DNA of 64,000 nucleotides from Mesorhizobium loti. GTDB taxonomy: Bacteria > Pseudomonadota > Alphaproteobacteria > Rhizobiales > Rhizobiaceae. The stretch is from the NCBI GenBank assembly GCA_014189435.1, contig CP050293.1:5833001-5897000 (forward strand). Reading direction: 5' to 3'. Below the pieces are notes generated by a model, which made no database searches, was not told the DNA's origin, and worked only from the letters and a program-made list of their open reading frames with translations. The position numbers and the translations under genes were made by a program. Positions 25,096 through 33,481 of this stretch are shown in pieces (the first letter of the stretch is position 1; each line of letters opens with the position of its first letter).

Positions 25096-26235
25096 ATGAC
25101 CGCCGAAACTGTTCTCCACAACGCCCGCATCGTGCTTGCCGACGAGATCGTCGAGGGTTCGCTGGTGCTGCGCGACGGCTTTATCGCAGGCATCGAAGCC
25201 GGCTCCAGCCGCAGCGGCGAGGATATGGGCGGCGACTACATCATTCCCGGGTTGGTCGAACTCCATACGGACCACCTCGAAGGCCACTACGCGCCGCGGC
25301 CCAAGGTGCGCTGGAACCCGATCGCCGCCGTACTCGCCCATGACGCGCAGGTGGCAACCGCCGGCATCACCACCGTGCTCGACGCCTTGCGCGTCGGCAT
25401 GGACGAAGATGCCGACCTGACATCAGCCGACATCCGCAAGCTGGCCGATGCGATCGAGGACAGTGTCCAGCAGGATCGTCTGCGCGCCGACCATTTCATC
25501 CATCTGCGCTGCGAGGTTTCGGCACCGGACTGCCTCAGGGCTTTCGCCAATTTCGATGGCGACGAACGGGTCAAGCTGGCATCGCTGATGGACCACGCGC
25601 CAGGCCAGCGCCAGTTCGTCAACCTCGAAACCTATGCCTATTACTACCAGCGCAAACTGAAGCTGACCGACCGTGACTTCAAGCTGTTCTGCGAAAAGCG
25701 GATGGGGGAATCGGCCGTGAATTCGGGACCGAACCGTGTCCACATCGCCGCCGCCTGCCATGAGCGCGGCATCGTGCTGGCCAGCCATGACGACGCCACC
25801 ATTGGCCATGTCGGCGAGGCGATCGAGCAGGGCGTGCGCGTCGCCGAATTCCCGACCACGGAGGAAGCCGCCAGAGCCTCGAAAGAGGCCGGGCTCGGCG
25901 TGCTGATGGGTGCGCCCAACGTCATGCGCGGCGCCTCGCATTCGGGCAACGTCTCGGCCCGCACACTGGCCAGCGACGGGCTGCTCGACATCCTGTCGTC
26001 CGACTACATTCCCTTCAGCCTGATCCAGTCGGCCTTCTTCCTCGGCGATGTCGTCGACGGCATTTCCCTGCCGCAGGCTGTCGCCATGGTCTCGAAGAAC
26101 CCGGCCGAAGCGATTGGCCTGACCGACCGCGGCGTCATCGAACAGGGCCGCCGCGCCGATCTGGTGCGCGTGCGCGTCGACGACCATGTTCCGGTCGTGC
26201 GCACCGTCTGGCGGCAGGGACGCCGGGTGGCATGA
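25096..26235 (+). CDS. phnM: Alpha-D-ribose 1-methylphosphonate 5-triphosphate diphosphatase
   Basis: A 379-residue amidohydrolase-type enzyme. The metal-binding start of the barrel is ELHTDHLEGHYAPRPKVRW. Later motifs are SHDDATIGHVGEA and LSSDYIPFSL. PhnM removes pyrophosphate from the C-P lyase pathway intermediate. The start at 25096 is used because the longer ORF from 24811 reads through the DUF1045 gene. It overlaps phnN by four bases (ATGA). The C-P lyase core phnGHIJKL is not in this window. Confidence 0.92.
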   Translation: MTAETVLHNARIVLADEIVEGSLVLRDGFIAGIEAGSSRSGEDMGGDYIIPGLVELHTDHLEGHYAPRPKVRWNPIAAVLAHDAQVATAGITTVLDALRVGMDEDADLTSADIRKLADAIEDSVQQDRLRADHFIHLRCEVSAPDCLRAFANFDGDERVKLASLMDHAPGQRQFVNLETYAYYYQRKLKLTDRDFKLFCEKRMGESAVNSGPNRVHIAAACHERGIVLASHDDATIGHVGEAIEQGVRVAEFPTTEEAARASKEAGLGVLMGAPNVMRGASHSGNVSARTLASDGLLDILSSDYIPFSLIQSAFFLGDVVDGISLPQAVAMVSKNPAEAIGLTDRGVIEQGRRADLVRVRVDDHVPVVRTVWRQGRRVA

Positions 26236-26861
26236 TGGTGTCGGCACTGATCGAGCGGGAATTGTCCGCCGAGACGTTTCCGATCCGCGATGGCGTCTTC
26301 GTCGCCGTGGTTGGACCGAGTGGCGCCGGCAAGGACACGGTGATCGGCTACGCCCGCACCCGCTTTGCGGAAGAGACGCGGCTGGAGTTTGTCCGCCGCG
26401 TCATCACGCGGCCGAGCGATGCCGCCAGCGAGGACCACGACACGCTTGCCGATGCCGCCTTTGTCGAAGCCGAAGCCGATGGCGCCTTCGCCATCTCGTG
26501 GGAGGCGCACGGCTTGCGTTATGGCATCCCGGCCGATGTCGACTGGTCTGTCGCCAATGGCCGTGTTGCTGTCGCCAATGTGTCGCGCGCGATCATCCCC
26601 TCCTTGCGCGAACGCTATGCCAACCTGGCCATCGTCGAGATCACCGCCTCGCCGGAGGTGCTGGCCGAGCGGCTGGCAATGCGCGGCCGCGAGTCACGCG
26701 GCGAAGTCCTGGCGAGGCTGGCGCGCAGCGCCACTATGAACCTGTCCGGCCCCGGCGTCACCTCGATCGACAACAGCGGCCCGCGCGAGGCGGCCGGCGA
26801 ACGCTTCGCCGAGGTGCTGCGCAAGGCGATGGCCTTTTCCGACATGTCGGGCCTGATCTAG
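26232..26861 (+). CDS. phnN: Ribose 1,5-bisphosphate phosphokinase
   Basis: A 209-residue guanylate-kinase-like protein with P-loop GPSGAGKD (residues 28-35), followed by EFVRRVITRPSDAASEDH typical of PhnN. It converts ribose 1,5-bisphosphate to PRPP, linking phosphonate breakdown to nucleotide synthesis. The ATGA overlap with phnM indicates translational coupling. Confidence 0.92.
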   Translation: MMVSALIERELSAETFPIRDGVFVAVVGPSGAGKDTVIGYARTRFAEETRLEFVRRVITRPSDAASEDHDTLADAAFVEAEADGAFAISWEAHGLRYGIPADVDWSVANGRVAVANVSRAIIPSLRERYANLAIVEITASPEVLAERLAMRGRESRGEVLARLARSATMNLSGPGVTSIDNSGPREAAGERFAEVLRKAMAFSDMSGLI

Positions 26862-26970
26862 CAGCGCTGCACGGGTGATTTGGCGGGCTGGGGCCTATTG
26901 GCAGCCAGCATCTCGTCGTTCATTTCGGTGGGCCATCACGAACATTCGCGATTGGCCGAAGCCTCCCCAA

Positions 26971-27050
26971 CGTCGTCATCCCTGCGCGGCGCAGCTCCTT
27001 GGGTCTGCGCCGCGTCGCTACGCGCCTTGCTCCGCCCGTGGATGACGAAG
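26971..27050. repeat. Palindromic repeat family 1, diverged short copy
   Basis: It begins CGTCGTCATCC and ends CCGTGGATGACGAAG. The interior GGGTCTGCGCCGCGTCGCTACG is the reverse complement of the left arm of other copies. It lies in the 433-base gap between phnN and the ABC cassette. Apart from this element and the operator at 27130, I see nothing in that gap. Confidence 0.7.
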
Positions 27051-27129
27051 CGATGGACGTTTTCGCCAAGACCATTCTGTCCGTCAGCGCAAGCGAGCCT
27101 TGAGTAGCACTCATGGACAGGCTTTATAT

Positions 27130-27145
27130 ATTATAATAGCATACC
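27130..27145. promoter_or_regulatory. AT-rich operator, site A (ATTAT-AATAGC-ATACC)
   Basis: A match to the recurrent inverted repeat ATTAT-N6-ATAAT with central AATAGC, 150 bases upstream of the first amino-acid-type binding protein. The right arm matches in three of five bases. It stands out against the GC-rich background. Confidence 0.6.
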
Positions 27146-27294
27146 ATTATAAGTCGTGGAGGAGCGCTGCACCCCGGTTTTGCAAGGGGAAGCCAGCGAG
27201 CGAAACACCGACCCCGTTTTACGTCGTCGCGCGGCCCGCGCCCCGCACGAGCGATGCCGACACGAGGCGCCCAAAAATGCATGGGAGGAAAAAC

Positions 27295-28104
27295 ATGCGG
27301 ACTTTCCTGAGAGGGGCTGGCGCCTTGCTGGCCGGCATTGTGCTGGCGCTGTCGGCGCTCAAGCCGTCGATCGCTTCGGCGCAGACGGTCGACGAGATCA
27401 TCTCGCGCGGCAAGCTGGTCGTCGCCGTGGACACCACGACGCCGCCCTATGGATTTCTCGACGCCAATCTGAAGCCGACCGGCTTCGACATCGAGGTCGC
27501 CAACAAGATGGGCGAAGCGCTCGGCGTGCCGGTCGAATTCGTCACCGTCACCTCGCCCGGCCGCATCCCGGCGCTGCTGACCAAGCAGGTCGATGCGGTG
27601 ATCTCGATCTTCTCGATCACGCCGGCGCGCGCCATCCAGATCGACTATTCGATCCCCTATGCCGGACAATCGGCGGTCGTGATCGCGCCGAAGAGCACCG
27701 CTATCAAGGGCGTTGCCGACCTCGTCGGCAAGAAGGTCGGCCTGACGCGCGGCACCGGCGAGGACGGCCTGCTGACCAAGGCCGCCGAAGCCAATCCGGG
27801 CATCGAGATCCTGCGCTTCGACGACTATTCCTCGCTGCTGCAGGCCATGGTGTCAGGCCAGATCGATGCCATGGGCGGCGGCGATTATGGCGAAATCTAT
27901 CTGAAGAAGGCGCAGAACGGCGATGCGTTCGAACAGAAATACATCCTCAAGACCTTCTACTTCGGCATTGGCGTCGCCAAGGGCAACGACAATCTGCGGC
28001 AATGGGTCAACACTTGGCTGTTCGCCATGAAGACCGACGGCACGCTGGACGCGCTGTCGATGAAGTATCGCAACCAGCCGCTGCCGACGCTGCCGGTGTT
28101 CTGA
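27295..28104 (+). CDS. Amino-acid-type ABC transporter substrate-binding protein, copy 1
   Basis: A 269-residue family 3 extracellular solute-binding protein. The signal peptide ends near ASAQ (about residue 30). Mature-domain motifs are GKLVVAVDTTTPPYGFLD, GFDIEVANKMGEALG and GKKVGLTRGTGEDG. It is nearly identical to the next gene, with 26 substitutions counted by eye over 269 residues. GGGAGG precedes the ATG at 27295. Permeases follow at 29223 and 29891, but no ATPase gene is present. The ligand may be a sugar derivative or amino acid. Confidence 0.88.
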   Translation: MRTFLRGAGALLAGIVLALSALKPSIASAQTVDEIISRGKLVVAVDTTTPPYGFLDANLKPTGFDIEVANKMGEALGVPVEFVTVTSPGRIPALLTKQVDAVISIFSITPARAIQIDYSIPYAGQSAVVIAPKSTAIKGVADLVGKKVGLTRGTGEDGLLTKAAEANPGIEILRFDDYSSLLQAMVSGQIDAMGGGDYGEIYLKKAQNGDAFEQKYILKTFYFGIGVAKGNDNLRQWVNTWLFAMKTDGTLDALSMKYRNQPLPTLPVF

Positions 28105-28120
28105 GCATTCCTCCATGAAG

Positions 28121-28141
28121 GCGGGGCCCTGCCGGCCCCGC
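28121..28141 (+). other. Intercistronic hairpin after binding-protein copy 1
   Basis: GCGGGGCC (28121-28128), loop CTGCC, GGCCCCGC (28134-28141). An 8-bp GC stem without a T-tract, probably for mRNA stabilisation or partial termination. Confidence 0.55.
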
Positions 28142-28212
28142 TCCACCGACAAAGCCGGTGCATCGGTCCAACTGGCTCGCCCCTTGGCGAAGCACCTAGA
28201 CAACCTCTAAAG

Positions 28213-28228
28213 ATTATAATATTATAAT
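28213..28228. promoter_or_regulatory. AT-rich operator, site B (perfect palindrome)
   Basis: ATTAT-AATATT-ATAAT is fully palindromic and extends to GATTATAATATTATAATC. It lies about 120 bases upstream of the second binding-protein gene. It suggests that copy 2 has its own regulated promoter. Confidence 0.7.
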
Positions 28229-28350
28229 CTTATTGGGAGGAGCCCAACAGGCACGACCTGAGGTCTTGCCGGGCATCGTCGGGTGGTTCGCGCCTCACGC
28301 CAACGATGCGGATGGGAGAGGCGTGCAGAAAAATGCATGGGGAGGAAAAC

Positions 28351-29160
28351 ATGCGGAATTTCCTGAGAGGGGCCGGCGCCTTGCTGGCCGGCATTGTGCT
28401 GGCGCTGTCGGCACTCAAGCCGTCGATCGCTTCGGCGCAAACGGTCGACGAGATCATCTCGCGCGGCAAGCTGGTCGTCGCCATCGACACCACCACGCCG
28501 CCCTACGCTTTTCTCGATGCCAGTTTGAAGCCGGCCGGCTTCGACATCGAGGTTGCCAACAAGATGGGCGAAGCGCTCGGCGTGCCGGTTGAATTCGTCA
28601 CCGTCACCTCGCCGGGTCGAATCCCGGCGCTGCTGACCAAGCAGGTCGATGCGGTCATCTCGATCTTTTCGATCACGCCGGAGCGCGCCATCCAGATCGA
28701 CTTTTCGATCCCCTATGCCGGCCAGTCGGCGGTGGTCATCGCGCCGAAGAGCATGCAGATCAAAGGTAATGCCGACCTGGTCGGCAAGAAGGTGGGGCTG
28801 ACGCGCGGCACCGCCCCGGACGGGTTGCTGACCGCTGCGGCAGCGGCCAATCCAGGCATCGAGATCCTGCGTTTCGACGACCAGCCGGCGCTGATGCAGG
28901 CCATGATCTCCGGCCAGATCGATGCCATGGGTGGCGGCGACTATGGCGAGATCTACCTGAAGAAAGCCCAGAACGGCGACGCGTTCGAACAGAAATATCC
29001 GCTGAAGACCTATTATTTCGGCATTGGCGTCGCCAAGGGCAACGACAATCTGCACCTGTGGATCAACACCTGGCTGTTTGCGCTAAAGACCGACGGCACG
29101 CTCGATGCGCTGTCGATGAAATACCGCAACCAGCCGCTGCCGGCGCTGCCGGTTTTCTGA
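28351..29160 (+). CDS. Amino-acid-type ABC transporter substrate-binding protein, copy 2
   Basis: A 269-residue tandem paralogue of the gene at 27295, with the same signal peptide and core motifs. Changes cluster in the middle of the mature domain (for example TGEDG to TAPDG, DDYSSLLQ to DDQPALMQ) and near the C-terminus. That pattern is compatible with an altered ligand range. GGGGAGG precedes the ATG. The duplicated unit is about 1.06 kb. Confidence 0.88.
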   Translation: MRNFLRGAGALLAGIVLALSALKPSIASAQTVDEIISRGKLVVAIDTTTPPYAFLDASLKPAGFDIEVANKMGEALGVPVEFVTVTSPGRIPALLTKQVDAVISIFSITPERAIQIDFSIPYAGQSAVVIAPKSMQIKGNADLVGKKVGLTRGTAPDGLLTAAAAANPGIEILRFDDQPALMQAMISGQIDAMGGGDYGEIYLKKAQNGDAFEQKYPLKTYYFGIGVAKGNDNLHLWINTWLFALKTDGTLDALSMKYRNQPLPALPVF

Positions 29161-29175
29161 TCGCTTTGTTCCGTG

Positions 29176-29202
29176 GCGGGGCCGCCATAGCATCGGCCCC
29201 GC
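29176..29202 (+). other. Intercistronic hairpin after binding-protein copy 2
   Basis: GCGGGGCCG (29176-29184) pairs with CGGCCCCGC (29194-29202), a 9-bp stem with a 9-base loop and no T-run. It is similar in sequence to the stem after copy 1. Confidence 0.55.
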
Positions 29203-29222
29203 TTGCCTGACCTCGTGACGGG

Positions 29223-29894
29223 ATGCCCATGCAAACCGCCCTGCAATTCGGCCCGATCCTCATCCATCTCGACCTGCTGCTGCGCGGCCTGGCGAAGAGC
29301 ATCCAGCTGGCTGCGCTGTCGATCCTGTTCGGCACCGCCATCGGCGTGCTCGGCGCTGTCGGCCGCAGCTTCGGTCCGCGCCTCCTGTCGTGGCCGATCG
29401 CCTGCTATGTCGAGCTGATCCGCAACACGCCGCTCTTGATCCAGCTCTATTTCGTGTTCTTCTCGCTGCCGCTGTTCGGCTTCAAGCTGTCGAGCAACAT
29501 TGCGGCCGTCGTAGCACTCTCGATCCATCTCGGCGCCTACGCCACCGAGATCCTGCGCGCCGGCATCGAGTCGATCCCGGAAGGACAGGTCGAGGCGGCC
29601 AAGTCGCTCGGCCTCGGCCGCTACCGCATCATCCGCCATGTCATCCTGGTGCCGGCGGCGCGCGCCGTCTACCCGTCGCTGTCGGCGCAGTTCATCCTCC
29701 AGATCATGGGCACGTCGATCGTAGGCGCCATTGCGGCCGAGGAGCTGACGGCGGTCGCCAACAACCTCGTCATGCAGACCTTCCGCAGCTTCGAGGTCTA
29801 CATCATCATCGCCATCATCTATTTCGCGCTGGTGCAGGCCGCCAGCCTGCTCTTCGCCGGCATCGGCAAGCTCATGTTCAGGTGGAAGCAATGA
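29223..29894 (+). CDS. Amino-acid-type ABC transporter permease (HisM/GlnP family)
   Basis: A 223-residue inner-membrane permease with the family features LIRNTPLLIQLYFVFF, the EAA loop (ILRAGIESIPEGQVEAAKSLGLGR) and GTSIVGAIAAEELTAVANN. It is the first of a permease pair and overlaps the next gene by four bases (ATGA). The cognate ATPase is absent locally. Confidence 0.9.
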   Translation: MPMQTALQFGPILIHLDLLLRGLAKSIQLAALSILFGTAIGVLGAVGRSFGPRLLSWPIACYVELIRNTPLLIQLYFVFFSLPLFGFKLSSNIAAVVALSIHLGAYATEILRAGIESIPEGQVEAAKSLGLGRYRIIRHVILVPAARAVYPSLSAQFILQIMGTSIVGAIAAEELTAVANNLVMQTFRSFEVYIIIAIIYFALVQAASLLFAGIGKLMFRWKQ

Positions 29895-30583
29895 GCCTGC
29901 GCGACTTCGGCCCCAACGAATTGATGTTCCTGCTGCTGGCGACGCGCTGGACGATCCTGCTGGCGCTGATCGCCTTTGCCGGCGGCGGCCTGATCGGTCT
30001 GGTGGTGGCGGCGATCCGGGTGGCGCCGGCGCGGCCGCTGCGCTGGCTGGCCGCCGGCTACATCCAGTTCTTCATGGGCACGCCGATCCTGATCCAGCTG
30101 TTCATGGCCTATTACGGTTCTTCGTTCCTCGGCTACCGGCCGGACCCGTGGGTGGCAGCGGCCGTGACCTTCTCGCTCAATGGCGGCGCCTTCTTCGGTG
30201 AGATTTTTCGCGGCGCCATCGAGGCGATCCCGAAGGGGCAGTGGGAAGCGGCGACGGCGCTCGGTTTCCGCTTCACGCGAACGCTGCGGCTGGTGATCAT
30301 CCCGCAGGCGGTGCGGCTGATGCTGCCACCGACCGTCGGCTTCATGGTGCAGATCGTCAAGACGACGTCGATCGCCTCGCTGATCGGGCTGACCGAACTT
30401 GCCCGCGCCGCCACGCAGGTAAACACGGTGACCTTCCAGCCGGTGATGGTGTTCGGCACCGTGTCGCTGATCTACTTCGCTCTGTGCTGGCCGCTGTCGC
30501 TCTATGCCGGCTATCTCGAGCGTCGTTTCGCTGCCGGAACAATCCGCAAGGTCGAGACACCGCTGGTCATGTCGGCTGTTTAG
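29891..30583 (+). CDS. Amino-acid-type ABC transporter permease, second subunit
   Basis: A 230-residue permease with FMGTPILIQLFMAYYG and the EAA loop IFRGAIEAIPKGQWEAATALGF. It is translationally coupled to the first permease. It probably forms the heterodimeric channel served by the two tandem binding proteins. It converges with the SMP-30 gene, whose stop lies 14 bases beyond. Confidence 0.9.
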   Translation: MSLRDFGPNELMFLLLATRWTILLALIAFAGGGLIGLVVAAIRVAPARPLRWLAAGYIQFFMGTPILIQLFMAYYGSSFLGYRPDPWVAAAVTFSLNGGAFFGEIFRGAIEAIPKGQWEAATALGFRFTRTLRLVIIPQAVRLMLPPTVGFMVQIVKTTSIASLIGLTELARAATQVNTVTFQPVMVFGTVSLIYFALCWPLSLYAGYLERRFAAGTIRKVETPLVMSAV

Positions 30584-30597
30584 GTCGGCTGTTTAGG

Positions 30598-31479
30598 TCA
30601 GCCCTTGAACGCCGGCAAGGTCAGGCCCTTGACGCCGACATCGAGCGCAAACAATCCGCCCGGATTCTTCTGTCCGACGAAGTGGCTGGCAGGGCGCCGA
30701 AGCACCGCCGACGTGACATAGAGGATGTCGAGGTCCTTGCCGCCGAATTCGCAGCAGGTCGGCAGGTCGGTCGGCAGCAGCACGGTCTGCATCAGACGGC
30801 CATCGGGATCGTAGCGGCAGACCTTGCTAGTGACCGGAATGGTCACCCAGTAGCAGCCCTCGGCATCGACGGTCGCGCCATCGGCGAGACCGCCGGTCAC
30901 CGTCATGTCGATGAAGGTGCGGCGGTTTTCGACATCGCCGGTGGCGGCATCGAAATCATAGGCCCAGACCGCGCCGGCATGGCTGTCGGAGAAGTACATC
31001 ACCTTCGAATCCGGGCTCCAGGCCAGACCGTTGGAGCAGCCGATGCCGTCGATCATTCTATGCACCGACAGGTCGGGATCGAGCCGGTAGAGAGCGCCGA
31101 TGAATTCGATCGGCTGCCCCGGCACCTCGAACATGGTGCCCGACCAGAACCGGCCCTGGCGGTCCGGCTTGCCGTCGTTGAAACGGGTCTTCGGCATATG
31201 CGCTTCCGGATCGACGATCGCTTCGAATGTGCCGGTCGCCGGATCGAAGAAATGGAACCCGTCGGTCATCGTCAGCACCAGGCCGCCCTTCTCGCGCAGA
31301 CCGAGGCAGCCGAGATATTCCGGCGTCTCGAAGACATCGTCCTTGCCGGTCGCGGGATCGTAGCGATGGATCAGCTTTTTCCAGATGTCGATCCACCAGA
31401 GCACGCCGGCCTTGGCATCCCAAAGCGTGCCTTCGCCGAGCTCGGCCCCAGCATCGACGACACAAGAAATTTCGACCAC
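30598..31479 (-). CDS. SMP-30/gluconolactonase family lactonase
   Basis: A 293-residue six-bladed beta-propeller protein. Key stretches are GAELGEGTLWD with its metal-binding Glu, TRFNDGKPDRQGRFWSGTM (Asn/Asp), GCSNGLAWSPDSKVMYFSDS and LADGATVDAEGCYWV. It hydrolyses aldonolactones, the step after sugar oxidation. The start is GTG 31479, preceded by AGAGAGGG; the longer ORF reads back through the permease. It is the last gene of the ABC operon 36347-30598. Confidence 0.87.
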   Translation of the reverse strand: MVEISCVVDAGAELGEGTLWDAKAGVLWWIDIWKKLIHRYDPATGKDDVFETPEYLGCLGLREKGGLVLTMTDGFHFFDPATGTFEAIVDPEAHMPKTRFNDGKPDRQGRFWSGTMFEVPGQPIEFIGALYRLDPDLSVHRMIDGIGCSNGLAWSPDSKVMYFSDSHAGAVWAYDFDAATGDVENRRTFIDMTVTGGLADGATVDAEGCYWVTIPVTSKVCRYDPDGRLMQTVLLPTDLPTCCEFGGKDLDILYVTSAVLRRPASHFVGQKNPGGLFALDVGVKGLTLPAFKG

Positions 31480-31481
31480 GG

Positions 31482-32450
31482 TCAGCCCTCTCTTCTGCGC
31501 AACCTGCCGCCGAGGCCGGCGAAGGTCTCGCTGCCGATCGACACGGTGAGCAGGATCACCGCGCCATAGACTATGAGCAGTGCGCCGCTCGACAGGTTCA
31601 GCGCCGGCAGCAGTCCTGTGAGGATGGTGAGCACCATGGCGCCGGCGACGGTGCCGAGATAATGGCCGCTGCCGCCGAGGATCGAGGCGCCGCCTATGGC
31701 GACCGCCGCGATCGAGGTGAACAGATAGGCGTCGCCCATGCCGAGATAGGCCTGGCCGGAATAGCCGGTCAGAAGCATGCCGGCGAAGGCGGCGGTGAGG
31801 CCCGATATGACATAGGTCAGGATCGTGGTGCGCGCCGTCGGCACGCCGGAGAATTCGGCGACCGTGGCGCTGGTGCCGAGCGCATAGAGATGGCGGCCGA
31901 ACGCCGCCTTGGAGAGCAGCAGCGTCGCCACCAGCGTCAGCGCCAGCCAGATCAGCGCGATCACCGGGAAACCGCCGATGCGCCCTACCGAGAGGAACTG
32001 GATCAAGGCCGGCGCCGAGGGCGTCGGCGAGCCGCCGGTCAGCACCAGGATCAGCCCTTGCAGGATGACGTTGGTGGCCAGCGTCATGATGATCGGCGGC
32101 ACGCCGAACTGGGCGACGCCGACGCCATTGATCAGGCCGATGAAGGCGCCCCCGGCAAGCAGCAGCGGCATGACCCAGACCAGCGGCAGGTCCTGGCCGC
32201 CGCACAAAAGCGCCATGACGATGGCCGCTGAATTGAGCACCCATGGCACCGACAGGTCGATGCCGCCGCCGATGATGACGAAGGTCTGGCCGAGCGCGAC
32301 GATGCCGACGAACGCTGCCAGCACGACGGTGGAGCGCATGTTGGAGACCGACAGGAAGCCCGGCGAAAACAAGGCCGTGACCAGCAGCAGCACGATCATG
32401 CCGGCATAGGCGAGCAAGATGAGCCGGTTGCGGGCGAGGAAGGCGCTCAT
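31482..32450 (-). CDS. Sugar ABC transporter permease (RbsC type), second
   Basis: A 322-residue polytopic permease with IIGGGIDLSVPWVL and the loop YLFTSIAAVAIGGASILGGSGHYLGTVAG. It overlaps the preceding permease by four bases and is followed two bases later by the lactonase gene. It probably forms a heterodimer with the permease at 32447. Unlike many CUT2 systems, two distinct permeases are encoded. Confidence 0.9.
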   Translation of the reverse strand: MSAFLARNRLILLAYAGMIVLLLVTALFSPGFLSVSNMRSTVVLAAFVGIVALGQTFVIIGGGIDLSVPWVLNSAAIVMALLCGGQDLPLVWVMPLLLAGGAFIGLINGVGVAQFGVPPIIMTLATNVILQGLILVLTGGSPTPSAPALIQFLSVGRIGGFPVIALIWLALTLVATLLLSKAAFGRHLYALGTSATVAEFSGVPTARTTILTYVISGLTAAFAGMLLTGYSGQAYLGMGDAYLFTSIAAVAIGGASILGGSGHYLGTVAGAMVLTILTGLLPALNLSSGALLIVYGAVILLTVSIGSETFAGLGGRLRRREG

Positions 32451-33478
32451 TGGACACGGTTCCTTGCGGCCTTTTCAGCGACAGAACTCGCCAGAACCGA
32501 GAGCAGCAGGATGACGCCGGAAGCGACCGGCTGCCAGTAGCTCGACACATGCAGGACGAAGACCAGATTGCCGATGAGGGTCAGCACGAAGGCGCCGATC
32601 AGCGTGCCGGCCAGATGTCCGCGGCCGCCGAACAGACTGACACCGCCGATGACCGCCGCCGCCACCGAAGGCAGGATGTAGTCCTTGCCGATGGTCGGCG
32701 AGCCGGCGCCGGTCTGCGTCGTCAGATAGAGTGCCGCCCCCGCCGCGAACAGGCCTGAGAGACCATAGGTGATGACATTGACCCGGGTGATCGAGACGCC
32801 CGACAGGAAGGCCGACTTTTCGTTGGAGCCTGTCGCCTGGATGGTGACGCCGACGCGCGTCGCCCGGAACCACCACCAGAACAGCAGCAGCGCCAGCAGC
32901 ATCCAGACCGGGCTGGTCAGGCCGAACAGCTGTGCATAACCGAAGCTGACCCACCAGCCGGGAACGCTGCCGCCATCGGTCGGCAGGATGATCATGGCGA
33001 CGCCGTTGAGGATCGACCAGGTGGCGAGCGTGACCAGGAAGGGCTGCAGCTTGAGCAGCGAGATCAGCAGGCCATTGAACGCGCCGATCAGGAAGCCGAG
33101 GGCCAGGATGACGAGCGCCCACAGAGCGACGGTCGACGGATCGTCGGTGAAGCGCGTTGCAGCGATCACCGTGCCGAGGCTGATCATGCCGCCGATCGAC
33201 AGGTCGATGCCGCCACGCACCAGCACGATGGTCTGGCCGGTTGCCGCCAGCATCAGCGTCATCGCCGCCGCCGTGTCGAGGTTGATCTCGTCCAGCGAAA
33301 AGACGCCGGATTGCAGGCTGCCATAGACGGCAACGATCAAGGCCAGCATCAGGCAGGCGACCAGGAATGGCGCGCGGTCTAGCGCGCGGCCGCGCCAATC
33401 GATGTCGGGCCTGGCGGGTTTCATTTCGGCTGGCCTTTGCGCCATCTCAACAGGTCTCTCTGCGACTGACATCACCAT
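32447..33478 (-). CDS. Sugar ABC transporter permease (RbsC type), first
   Basis: A 343-residue permease with a cytosolic N-terminal extension of about 35 residues, LVRGGIDLSIGGMISLGTV, and the late loop YILPSVAAAVIGGVSLFGGRGHLAGTLIGAF. A start six bases inward (MSVAERP) is equally possible. It lies three bases after the ATPase stop and overlaps the second permease by four bases. Confidence 0.9.
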   Translation of the reverse strand: MVMSVAERPVEMAQRPAEMKPARPDIDWRGRALDRAPFLVACLMLALIVAVYGSLQSGVFSLDEINLDTAAAMTLMLAATGQTIVLVRGGIDLSIGGMISLGTVIAATRFTDDPSTVALWALVILALGFLIGAFNGLLISLLKLQPFLVTLATWSILNGVAMIILPTDGGSVPGWWVSFGYAQLFGLTSPVWMLLALLLFWWWFRATRVGVTIQATGSNEKSAFLSGVSITRVNVITYGLSGLFAAGAALYLTTQTGAGSPTIGKDYILPSVAAAVIGGVSLFGGRGHLAGTLIGAFVLTLIGNLVFVLHVSSYWQPVASGVILLLSVLASSVAEKAARNRVQ

Positions 33479-33481
33479 GCC

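Noticed and set aside
30598..32550. A 650-residue protein joining a permease-like region and the SMP-30 lactonase
   Set aside because: Its N-terminal half is an out-of-frame reading of the permease at 31482. The lactonase starts at GTG 31479 with its own ribosome-binding site.
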